Shown here: piece by piece, positions 55,029-64,000 of the stretch | Layout of the letters: the number at the start of each line of letters is the position of its first letter | Numbering within the stretch: the stretch's first letter is position 1 | Source of the DNA: Bufo bufo | Lineage: Eukaryota; Chordata; Amphibia; Anura; Bufonidae | Assembly: GCF_905171765.1 (NCBI RefSeq) | Contig: NC_053392.1 | Coordinates: 107,760,821 to 107,824,820 of the forward strand | Length of the DNA: 64,000 bases | Direction of reading: 5' to 3' | Notes under the pieces: model-generated | Database searches by the model: none | What the model was told of the DNA's origin: nothing | The model's input: only the letters and a program-made list of their open reading frames with translations | Translations under genes and position numbers: made by a program

Positions 55029-56166
55029 TGTAGTGTCCCACTAGGTAGGCGTGGGCACTACACAAGGGTCAATTGGTGCACGTGTTACTTCTACTCACCA
55101 GGGACAGTGATCTTATATTTAACTATGCATTTAATGTATTTTCTATGTGCTTTTATATGCAATGTTTCCCCTGTATTATGCATTGCAGGCCTATTAGGGT
55201 GTAGTTAGGCATCCTAGACACTAGAGGGAGATAGGGAGCCCCTAGTATAAATGTCCAGGCCCAGACAGGGAGGAGTTTGGTTCATAGTCAGGAGTCTGTG
55301 GAGACAGAAGTGAGAAGGCACCAGCCAGAGATATGCTGAGGGCCTCCTCCTGACATGCAGCTTGATAGCCCTGGCTGCTAGCTATGACCAGGAGGCTAGT
55401 GAAGAACCCTAGCCTGCCTGTAGATTGAGTGAGCCTTAGTTAGCTCAGAAGATACCCCAGCAGTAGGACGGGACCTCCTGGGAGAAACCTGCAGTTACCC
55501 TCAAGCCAAGCAGAGACAGTGCAACCAGCTGAGATAAGTAAGCTAATGGGCAGAGGAACTATAAAGTAAGAGCAAGAGTCAATACGGGAGGAAAATATAA
55601 TTGCCAAGGATTAAAGCCAGCATTTAGGCATCCGGGCCTTGGGATAGAAACCAGACAGGAGTTCTAAAGAACAGCGTACACTATTTCTGAGGAGAAGGTA
55701 CAACCTGATTCTGAGTGTGTTGTTGATTACCCTCTGAGTATCTTGCACAGATATATGCCTGCCAGTATTTGAAATAAGCCTGCTTGTGAAGCTTGTGATA
55801 TAAGGGACTGCATTACCATCTTGTTGTACAAAGTTGGACTGTTATAAGTAAGGCAATGTTTGGTTCACTATACCACCTGTGTACCTCACTTATTGCTACT
55901 GGAAACCGGTGTGCCACCGTTACAGGCACTGGCGTCACGAATCTTAAAGGGACCTTGCCTCAGGCACTCTAAACACCTGCAACAGGGCACCTCACGCAAC
56001 ATCAGGCCAGGTCTCTACATACCGAGTGGGCCCCAGAGGTACTTGTGTCTACCTCTCCTTCACTGCCGCATGCCTGCCCAGGGTTCTCCTTCCAACAGTG
56101 AGTAACCCTCGATTGCCCATAACCGTGACCTCACTTCGCAATACCCTGCAGGTCTGGCGTGCTGCA
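55029..56166 (+). mobile_element. Solo LTR (copy 2) in hAT-A2, 1138 bp
   Basis: Begins tgtagtgtcccactaggtag and ends ggcgtgctgca. The 4-bp duplication ctac lies at 55,025-55,028 and 56,167-56,170. It is the same family as 24,291-25,543. It lies 15 bp after the transposase stop, in the trailer. A TATA-like agtataaatg is at about 55,242. No internal retroelement genes. Confidence 0.9.
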
Positions 56167-56267
56167 CTACCTCCCCTTAACCATATATTATTGTACTCTA
56201 GGGCACTTCCTCATTCAATCCTTTTTTTATTTTCATTTTACCATTATATTGCGGGGCAACCCAAAGT

Positions 56268-57290
56268 TGAATGAACCTCTCCTCTGTCTGGGTGCCGGGG
56301 CCTAATAATATCTGACAGTGGCCTGTTCCAGTGTTGGGTGACATGAAGCCTGATTCTCTGCTATGACATGAAGCCTGATTCTCTGCTATGAGACCTCTCT
56401 CCTCTGTCTGGGTGCCGGGGCCTAAAAATATCTGACAGTGGCCTGTTCCAGTGTTGGGTGACATGAAGCATGATTCTCTGCTATGAGATGAAGCCTGATT
56501 CTCTGCTATGGGACCTCTCTCCTCTGTCTGGGTGCCGGGGCCTAAAAATATCTGACAATGGCCTGTTCCAGTGTTGGGTGACATGAAGCCTGATTCTCTG
56601 CTATGACATGAAGCCTGATTCTCTGCTATGGGACCTCTCTCCTCTGTCTGGGTGCCGGGGCCTAAAAATATCTGACAATGGCCTGTTCCAGTGGTGGGTG
56701 ACATGAAGCCTGATTCTCTGCTATGACATGAAGCCTGATTCTCTGCTATGGGACCTCTCTCCTCTGTCTGGGTGCCGGGGCCTAAATATCTGACAATGGC
56801 CTGTTCCAGTGTTGGGTGACGTGAAGCCTGATTCTCTGCTATGACATGAAGCCTGATTCTCTGCTATGGGACCTCTCTCCTCTGTCTGGGTGCCGGGGCC
56901 TAAATATCTGACAATGGCCTGTTCCAGTGGTGGGTGACGTGAAGCCTGATTCTCTGCTATGCCATAAAGCCTTATTCTCTGCTATGGGACCTTTCTCCTC
57001 TGTCTGGGTGCCGGGGCCTAAATATCTGACAATGGCCTGTTCTAGTGGTGGGTGACGTGAAGCCTGATTCTCTGCTATGACATGAAGCCTGATTCTCTGC
57101 TATGACTTGAAGCCTGATTCTCTGCTATGACATGAAGCATGATTCTCTGCTATGGGACCTCTCTCCTCTGTCTGGGTGCCGGGGCCTAAATATCTGACAA
57201 TGGCCTGTTCCAGTGGTGGGTGACGTGATGCCTGATTCTCTGCTATGACATGAAGCCTGATTCTCTGCCATGAGACCTCTCTCCAATTGA
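56268..57290. repeat. hAT-A2 3' minisatellite, ~90-bp units
   Basis: About nine units of aacctctcctctgtctgggt, gccggggcctaaatatctga and atggcctgttccagtggtgg, with an optional cctgattctctgctatgaca repeat of about 25 bp. It is the reverse-complement equivalent of 13,297-14,123 and in the same place relative to the transposase. The minus-strand frame 56,198-56,704 is an artefact. Confidence 0.9.
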
Positions 57291-57546
57291 TATTGGTTAA
57301 TTTTAATTTATTTTATTTTTATTTTAATTCATTTACCTACATTTTGCTGCCTTTTGCAGCCCTCTAGCCCTTTCCTGGGCTATTTTACAGCCTTTTTAGT
57401 GCCGAAAAGTTTGGGTCCCTATTGATTTCAATAGGGTTCGAGTTCGGGGCGAAGTTCGGGTCGAGTTCGGATCCCGAACCCGAACATTTCCGGGAAGTTC
57501 GGCTGAACTTCTCGAACCCTAACATCCAGGTGTTCGCTCAACTCTA

Positions 57547-58299
57547 TTAGAGAGGAAAAAAGATAGGGGGAGTAAAGATGCATAGAGTAAGATATTCATA
57601 TACTGCATTACTAGACATCCATAATAAACCCTCAGATTGCAGTACGCAGCCAAAATCTGGAGGCAAGAAGAAGGATTCTTCTGTGTGTGTAGCGCCGATT
57701 GGCTGACTTGCTGTAAGAAAGTCCATGAGGAATTCACAACTGTGGGGGATGAACGCAGCGGTAAGTTCCCGGCTATTAATCTTGAGAGAGTCTCTTAGGT
57801 GTTAATTGGCGGCTCCTCGTCCCCACTTTATGAGCCTTAGGTGTATGCTATAGAGTAAAGGAAGCGACCGTAGGAACTTCTGGTAAGGTGGAAAGGTCCT
57901 GAAATAAGTCCCAGTTGTCAATTTGCATGGGGGGAATTTGTAAATGCTCATATATGGCCTCCAGGTCAGAGTGTGCAGTAATGTTGAAACGACGCCCTCC
58001 CTGGGAGAAAGAGAGACCAAAAGGAAAGTTCCATTTATACTGGATTCTGTTGGCCCTCAACCATTCTGTCAATGGCTTAAGGGTTTTGCGCTTTCTCAAG
58101 GTGGAGGGGGCTAGATCTTGATAGATAGACACCTGTGCGCCCTCAAATAGGATATCCGACCGGTTCCTAGCAGTTTCTTGCACTGCTGATTTCACTTGAT
58201 AATTGAGGAACTTACAAATTATATCTCTAGGAGGCTCCTCTGGTTTAGGCTTCGGTCGCAGTGCTCTGTGAGCTCTTTCGATTACGATCTCCAAGGTAA
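57547..58299 (-). pseudogene. L1-type ORF1 fragment
   Basis: On the minus strand, 58,299-57,848 encodes EIVIERAHRALRPKPKPEEP, PRDIICKFLNYQVKSAVQE, FEGAQVSIYQDLAPSTLRKR and KTLKPLTEWLRANRIQYKWN. This is the C-terminal RNA-binding domain of L1 ORF1p (the chaperone that coats L1 RNA): the RAHR box, the PRDII/K block and the YQDLAPSTLRKR block are family landmarks. Its N-terminal coiled coil is replaced by the gypsy LTR at 58,300. The rest to 57,547 is probably the ORF1 3' region and spacer before ORF2. The frame within the domain is open. Confidence 0.8.
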
Positions 58300-58963
58300 T
58301 GTCACTACCAGAGCTTTGAGACGTTCTCACAGCTCTGTTTCTCCACCCCTGTGATGATGTCACTACTAGAGCTTGGAGGAGTTCTCTCTGCTCTGTTTCT
58401 CCGCCCCTGTGTTGAGGTCTTTACTTTCTGCTTCCTTCCTCCCAGCTGTCCCTCCTGTGTTTGATTTCTCTGCCTTTAAATCACCCCTCATCCTTTGTAG
58501 GGTGCAGATTATACTTTTCATTTGAGCTGTATCTCTCGCTTGAGTATCTTCACTTGTGTGATATCTTTCAATGGACCTGAGTTCTGCTGAAGCAAGTACT
58601 TCGGATATTGTCTGCTGACTTTGGATCTGTTTTCACTGCTGCTGCAGCTCCTTCAGTTAAGTGTGCAGACATTGTGTGTTTCTGTTTGTTTGCTGACTGG
58701 ATCCGAGGCGACCCCGGTTCCGTCCATATTCTGAGCAGGGCACCGGTGGCCGTGCCCCTTCCACTATTGTAGGGGTTACAGTGGTCATCAGCCTTAGGTA
58801 CGCGGGCATGTCTCGATCCACCATCTGGGTCTGGACATGTGCTTAGCAGCATAGGGAGAGCTTTTAGGGTCTGACAGGGGTCACCCTTTATCCTCCGTAG
58901 TTTGGGTCCGGTCAGTAGCTAATTCACTGTGTATGCTCTTGTTGCTCACATACAGCCGTGACA
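58300..58963 (+). mobile_element. 5' LTR of chromodomain gypsy element
   Basis: Starts TGTCACTACC and ends CCGTGACA, so the ends TGTCAC/GTGACA are inverted. The first ~57 bp are tandemly duplicated (atgtcactaccagagctttg at 58,299 and atgtcactactagagcttgg near 58,355). Downstream the putative primer-binding region ttataatccgcc starts at 58,964, 30 bp before the coding start. The matching 3' LTR is not in the window. Confidence 0.78.
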
Positions 58964-58993
58964 TTATAATCCGCCTAAACCGTCCTTTTTGAC

Positions 58994-61900
58994 ATGGATC
59001 CTGTTTCTAGCCAGGTTGACCGCATGCAGGGTCTTTCTTTGGAGGTAGTGGATCTCCGTCAATCTATGACTCAGCTTCATGCATTGGGCTCTGCTCCGGC
59101 CCATGGAGTCTGTTGCGAGCCAAAGGTCTCACTTCCGGAAACGTTCTCCGGGGGCAGTGAGAATTTTGTTCGCTTCAGAGAGGCATGCAAACTCCATTTT
59201 TGCTTGTGTCCCCATTCCTCTGGTAATGAGGAGCAGAGGGTGAGGATTGTCATCTCCCTGCTCAGGGGTAATGCTCAGACTTGGGCTTTTTCGCTGCCAT
59301 CGGGGGATCCCTCCCTTCGATCCGTGGAAAGATTTTTTGTGGCCCTGGGGCAGATATATGATGACCCGGATCGTGTTGCTCTGGCTGAATCTAACTTACG
59401 TTTTTTATGCCAGAACAAACTGTCTGCGGAGCTTTATTGCTCTGAATTTCGGAGATGGGCAGCTGATTCAGGTTGGAATGATGCTGCACTCCGGAGTCAG
59501 TTCTGTCATGGTCTTTCAGAGAGATTGAAAGATGCGTTTGCTTTCCATGAGAGACCAACGTCCTTAGAGTCTGCCATGTCATTGGCGGTACGCCTTGACA
59601 GGCGTCTAAGAGAAAGAAACGAGACCTCTCTCTCCAGCCATTGTCAGTCTAGGGGCAGTGGTGCGGACTCATTCAGTGTGCAGGGGCCTCATCCTGTCTC
59701 GGTCCCCTCTGAGGGGGAGCCCATGCAGCTAGGTCGACTTGCCCCTGATAAAGGAGGATTTAATCCTCAGAGAATGGTGTGTTTTTGTTGTGGGGGCATA
59801 GGTCATTTGGCAAATGTTTGTCCGTCTAGGAAATTCATGAACTGTACTAAGAGTGATAATAAGAGAAAAACCTCAAAAGGTAAATCATCAAACTCTGCTT
59901 CATCTGCTACTTTGGGCAAAGTTGATGTAGGAATTGATGCTTTTCCTCTGACCTGCAGTTCCCGTTTTCTCCTTTCTGCCAAGGTGGCGCTAGAGAGCAA
60001 AGTCATTTCTTGTGAAATTTTTGTCGATAGTGGAGCGGCCGTCAATCTTATTGACACTCAATTTGTAGCCATGCATGGGTTTCAGGTTTGCACATTAGAA
60101 AAGGATATACCTGTTTTTGCTATTGACTCTGCTCCACTCTCACAGAGATCCCTGAAGGGCATTGTTCACAATATCCGGTTAGCTGTAGGGGACACTCATG
60201 TGGAGGATATATCTTGTTTTGTCCTTAACGGATTGCCTTCTCCTCTAGTTTTGGGGTTACCCATGCTCACTAGACATAACCCCACTATTGATTGGCAAGG
60301 AAGGCAAATAAATGAGTGGAGTGAGTTTTGTAGAGAGAATTGTCTCACAGCGACTTTTGCAGAGGTGTCTACTAAAACTGTGCCATCATTTCTCTCTGAT
60401 TTCTCGGACGTGTTTTCCGAGAGCGGTGTTCAGGAGCTACCTCCTCACCGGGAGTTTGACTGTCCCATTAACCTCATTCCCGGCGCCAAGCTGCCAAAAG
60501 CACGCCTCTACAATCTCTCACAACCGGAAAGAATCGCAATGCGAACCTATATCTCTGAGAGTCTCGATAAGGGGCATATTCGTCCCTCAAAATCACCTGT
60601 TGCCGCTGGGTTTTTTTTTGTTAAAAAAAAAGATGGCTCTCTGAGACCTTGCCTAGATTTTAGGGAGCTGAACCGTATCACGATTCGCGATCCCTATCCC
60701 CTTCCTCTGATCCCGGACCTCTTCAACCAAATTGTTGGGGCCAAGGTTTTTTCCAAATTGGATTTGAGAGGCGCGTACAACCTGGTCAGGGTCAGAGAGG
60801 GGGATGAATGGAAAACGGCCTTTAATACCCCTAACGGGCATTTCGAGAATCTCGTTATGCCTTTCGGCCTGATGAATGCTCCGGCCGTCTTTCAGCATTT
60901 TGTTAACAGTATTTTCTACCATTTAATGGGGAAATTTGTATTGGTGTATCTTGATGATCTTTTGATTTTTTCCCCTGATGTTCAGACCCATCAGGATCAT
61001 CTTTTTCAGGTTCTGCGGATTCTGCGGGAAAATAAATTGTACGCCAAGCTGGAGAAATGTGTTTTTATGGTATCGGAGATTCAATTTCTGGGTTTTCTCC
61101 TCTCTGCTTCTGGTTTTCGCATGGATCCGGAGAAGGTCCGTGCTGTGCTTAAGTGGGAGCTTTCTGAGAATCAGAAGGCTTTGATGCGCTTTCTGGGTTT
61201 TGCGAACTATTACAGAAAGTTCATTTTGAATTATTCCTCTGTTGTCAAACCCCTCACTGACATGACAAAAAAGGGGGCGGATTTTTCCTCTTTGTCGGAG
61301 GAGGCGCTTGCAGCTTTTTCTAAGATTAAAGAGAGTTTTGCGTCTGCTCCCATCTTGGTGCATCCCGATGTTTCCTTACCTTTTATTGTTGAGGTGGATG
61401 CTTCCGAGGTGGGTGTGGGTGCGGTTTTGTCCCAGGGCCCTTCTCCTGCCAAATGGCGACCCTGTGCCTTTTTCTCTAAAAAAACTCTCCCCGGCAGAGA
61501 AAAACTATGATGTGGGAGATAGGGAGTTGTTGGCCATCAAGTTGGCTTTTGAGGAATGGCGCCATTGGTTGGAGGGGGGCAGGCACCCTATCACCGTTTA
61601 TACCGACCATAAGAATCTGGCGTACTTGGAGTCGGCCAGGCGTATGAATCCTAGACAGGCCAGATGGTCTCTGTTCTTCTCCAGATTCAATTTTGTCGTT
61701 ACATTCCGCCCTGGGATCAAAAATGTGAAGGCTGATGCTCTCTCTCGCTGTTTTCCGGGAGGAGGAAACTCCGAGGACCCGGGTCCCATTTTGGCGGAGG
61801 GGGTAGTTGTTTCTGCTCTGTATTCTGATTTGGAGGCCGAGGTCCAGGCTGCCCAGACTGAGGCACCTGCCCGTTGTCCTTCTGGGAAGTTGTTTGTGCC

Positions 61901-63179
61901 TCCTGAGTTAGGTCACAAACTCTTCAAGGAGCATCATGATACTGTTCTTGCTGGTCACCCCGGGAGTAGAGCCATGGTAGATCTCATTGCTCAGAGATTT
62001 TGGTGGCTGGCTCTTCGTATGTTGGTGGAGGGTTTTGTGGCTGCTTGTGAGACGTGCGCTCGCGCTAAGGTCCCTCGTTCACGGCCTTCAGGTCCCCTTC
62101 TCCTGTTACCCATACCTTCCCGTCCTTGGACACACCTGTCCATGGACTTTATCATGGATCTTCCTCGTTCCTCAGGGAAGTCGGTGATCCTGGTGGTGGT
62201 GGACCGTTTTAGCAAGATGGCTCATTTCGTACCCATCCCTGGTTTACCCAATGCTAAAACGTTGGCGCAAGTTTTTGTCGACCATATTGTTAAATTGCAT
62301 GGCATTCCCTCTGATATTGTTTCCGATAGAGGCACGCAGTTTGTGTCCAGATTCTGGAAGGCTTTCTGTTCTCGCCTGGGGGTTCGGCTGTCCTTCTCTT
62401 CTGCTTTTCACCCGCAGTCGAATGGTCCGACTGAACGTGTCAATCAGAATCTAGAGACATATTTGCGCTGTTTTGTGGCAGAGAACCAGGAGGATTGGTG
62501 TTTGTTTCTCCCTCTGGCTGAGTTTGCTCTGAACAACCGTCGTCAGGAATCTTCTGATAAGTCACCATTCTTTGGTGCATATGGGTTCCATCCGCAGTTT
62601 GGGACATTCTCGGGAGGGGCTCCCTCTGGTTTGCCTGAGGAGGAGAGATTTTCCTCGTCTTTGTCTACCATTTGGCAAAAGATTCAGAGTAATCTTAGAA
62701 AGATGAGTGAGAAATATAAGCGTGTGGCTGATAAGAGACGTGTGCCTGGTCCGGACCTGAATGTGGGTGATCTGGTGTGGTTGTCTACAAGAAATATTAA
62801 ACTGAAGGTTCCCTCCTGGAAATTGGGTCCCAAGTTCATTGGTCCTTATAAAATCTTGTCAGTCGTCAATCCTGTTGCCTTCCGTCTTGATCTTCCACGG
62901 GTTTGGAAGATACATAATGTATTTCACAGATCTCTCTTAAAACCATATGTCCAGCCCACGGTACCCTGCTCTTTGCCTCCTCCTCCGATTTTGGTTGATG
63001 GCAATCTGGAGTTTGAGGTTTCCAGAATTGTGGACTCTCGCATTGTCCGCGGTTCTCTTCAGTACCTCGTTCATTGGAAGGGTTATGGTCCTGAGGAGAG
63101 GATGTGGGTCCCGGTGTCGGATATTAAAGCCACTCGCCTCATCAGGGCATTTTGTGATGTTTGTGATAGATCACTGTGA
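58994..63179 (+). pseudogene. Ty3/gypsy chromovirus-type gag-pol, one frameshift
   Basis: A single long gag-pol frame encodes a Ty3/gypsy polyprotein. Gag includes a CX2CX4HX4C zinc knuckle (CFCCGGIGHLANVC, ~59,782-59,823). The protease has DSGA (60,026-60,037). The reverse transcriptase has FSKLDLRGAYNLV and YLDDLL (60,947 on). RNase H begins FIVEVDASEVG (~61,381). The integrase has an HHCC finger (H-H at 61,932 and CETCARAK at ~62,046) and DDE residues in SMDFIMDLP, SDRGTQFVS and NGPTERVNQ. At the C-terminus (63,012-63,165) a chromodomain reads YLVHWKGYGPEERMWVP, the hallmark of chromoviruses. Frame 1 ends at 61,508-61,510. The run of seven A at 61,478-61,484, where six would keep the frame, shifts it in RNase H. 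Frame 2 then runs to the stop at 63,177-63,179. Otherwise it is open over ~1,395 codons. Confidence 0.92.
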
Positions 63180-63197
63180 CCTTTACCCTCTTTCTCC

Positions 63198-63473
63198 TGA
63201 TGCATGATGGGGGAGGAGGAGCTGTACCAGGAAGTCAGACAGTGTGTGAGGGGAACCGGAAGCAGACACATGAGGCTGAGAAGGGATTACATCTGATAAG
63301 GACAGAAGCTGTTTGGAATAAGACTCCTCCATGTAAGAATGCCATAATGTTCCGAGTAATAAACCTTGCTCTGGTTAAGTAGTACATCGGCCTGTGTGTG
63401 TAACTTGCTGAGCAGATACTGGCAGCATTGCCAGCGGCACCTGAGAGACACAGAGCGTCCAGGGGACATAACA
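63198..63473 (+). mobile_element. LTR of a second gypsy-like element
   Basis: Starts around tgatgcatgatgggggagg and ends acataaca, with aataaa at 63,358 near its end. A primer-binding-like gtggcgacgaggat follows, and 32 bp later a gag ATG. It replaces the 3' UTR and 3' LTR of the chromodomain element only 18 bp after its stop, so it lies in a truncation or insertion there. The left boundary is approximate. Confidence 0.65.
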
Positions 63474-63504
63474 GTGGCGACGAGGATTGTGGATTTTAGC
63501 ACAC

Positions 63505-64000
63505 ATGGCCTTCATAGGGTTTATTCAACCATTTGATCCTGCAGCTGAGTCATGGATCTCCTGGGTGGAGAGGCTGGAACAGTATATGGAAGCAAATAAT
63601 GTGACTGTTGAAAAGAGAAGTGCAGTTTTTCTCACTGCATTGGGTCAAGCTGCATATGGAACCCTCAGAGACCTTGTTTCTCCAGACAAGCCAGCCTCTA
63701 AGTCCCTGCCTGAGTTAATTCAGACGCTACATACACACTACAACCCGAAGCCGTTAGAAATCGCAGAGCGGTTTAAATTCTACAGTAGAAGGCAGCAGGC
63801 CGGGGAGGATATAAAGACATATATCATTGCTTTACGTAAACTAGCTGCCACTTGTCAGTTTGCAGACTACCTACAGACGGCTCTCCGTGACATGTTCGTC
63901 ATGGGACTCTGCGACCCAGCCATACAGAAACGGTTACTCACAGAACCCGACTTGACTCTGACGAAAGCCACTGACCTTGCTACGGTCATGGAGTTGGCAA
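63505..64000 (+). CDS. Retrotransposon gag, runs off the window
   Basis: The ATG at 63,505 opens a frame without stop to the window end (165 codons). It reads MAFIGFIQPFDPAAESWISW, VERLEQYMEANNV, HYNPKPLEIAERFKFYSRRQ, EDIKTYIIALRKLAATCQF and LRDMFVMGLCDPAIQKRLLT. That is the retrotransposon gag domain of gypsy-type elements (the capsid-like core with W..W..R, R..F..R and GL...). It is unrelated in detail to the gag at 58,994. The protein would form the particle core. Whether the rest is intact cannot be seen here. Confidence 0.85.
   Translation, partial: MAFIGFIQPFDPAAESWISWVERLEQYMEANNVTVEKRSAVFLTALGQAAYGTLRDLVSPDKPASKSLPELIQTLHTHYNPKPLEIAERFKFYSRRQQAGEDIKTYIIALRKLAATCQFADYLQTALRDMFVMGLCDPAIQKRLLTEPDLTLTKATDLATVMELA

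Larger units (their letters stand above)
48976..57546 (+). mobile_element. hAT-A2, second copy of the hAT-A family
   Basis: Left end tagggatgagcgaacccgaa (48,976); right end gtgttcgctcaactcta (to 57,546), identical in type to the ends of hAT-A1. Order: 5' end, leader with a Tc1-like insertion (49,313-50,933), one leader repeat unit (~51,230-51,500), transposase (51,627-55,014), solo LTR (55,029-56,166), 3' minisatellite (56,268-57,290), 3' end. No 8-bp duplication flanks it: atcataac on the left, ttagagag on the right. The flanks also belong to different elements (PLE and L1). Removing the insertions leaves ~5.8 kb. Confidence 0.9.

Noticed and set aside
56268..57290. Regularly spaced repeats that might suggest a CRISPR array
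   Set aside because: Units are contiguous ~90-bp minisatellite repeats without unique spacers, in a eukaryotic transposon trailer.
61470..61520. Programmed frameshift between the two gypsy frames
   Set aside because: The break is inside RNase H, splitting one domain; programmed shifts in these elements lie between gag and pol. A random one-base insertion in a homopolymer is simpler.
1..64000. Host protein-coding exons
   Set aside because: I looked at every long frame; each is explained by a transposon family, a tandem repeat or an antisense shadow. No frame with host-gene-like features remained.

Overview
This window looks like an intergenic or intronic stretch of a large, transposon-rich vertebrate genome, most probably a frog or toad. 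I found no host protein-coding gene, tRNA or rRNA. The amphibian inference rests on the mixture of elements: TTAA-flanked T2-like palindromic MITEs, GGCCTCATGCACACG-type Harbinger MITEs, CR1 with an esterase ORF1, Penelope-like elements (PLEs), L1, chromodomain Ty3/gypsy, Tc1/mariner and several hAT families. It is an inference, because no host gene is available to confirm it.

Layout. 1-2.4 kb: LTR-like sequence, a hAT scrap and a 719-bp palindromic MITE. About 2.45-29.75 kb: one old hAT copy (called hAT-B here) that has been used repeatedly as a landing site. Its 5' tandem repeats hold a near full-length CR1 (2622-6937). Its BED-finger codons hold a PLE (8876-21592). The PLE holds a second hAT (hAT-A1, minus strand, 13013-20161), and that hAT holds a small MITE. 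Further right hAT-B holds a non-autonomous hAT, a 1.2-kb solo LTR (itself hit by CR1) and another non-autonomous hAT. Target-site duplications can be read at most junctions. 29.75-37.5 kb: a truncated third hAT family (hAT-D), a broken L1 ORF2 split by MITEs and palindromes, and several minisatellites.

37.5-46.1 kb: an intact Tc1 element with an uninterrupted 340-residue DD34E transposase, a solo LTR, Harbinger and T2-like MITEs, and AT-rich sequence without visible genes. 46.1-49 kb: the 3' part of a second PLE (minus strand) carrying a hammerhead-ribozyme-like motif, scrambled by a direct and an inverted duplication around a CR1 fragment. 48,976-57,546: hAT-A2 (plus strand), containing a second apparently intact Tc1-like element and a solo LTR of the same family seen at 24.3 kb. 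57.5-64 kb: L1 ORF1 fragment, a chromodomain gypsy element whose gag-pol frame is broken only by one extra base in an A-run, then the LTR and gag start of a different gypsy-type element running off the window.

How the pieces relate. The genes do not form a host pathway; they are mobilisation machinery. The two Tc1 transposases are the only long, uninterrupted, full-length mobile-element genes. The hAT transposases share one design (Arg/Gly-rich N-terminus, acidic region, BED finger, RNase H-like core, hAT C-terminal dimerisation domain) and all have tandem repeats in the 5' leader; hAT-A also has a second minisatellite between the stop codon and the 3' end. The most unusual signals are the hammerhead motif in the PLE repeat, the leader and trailer minisatellites of the hAT families, and the four-level nest.
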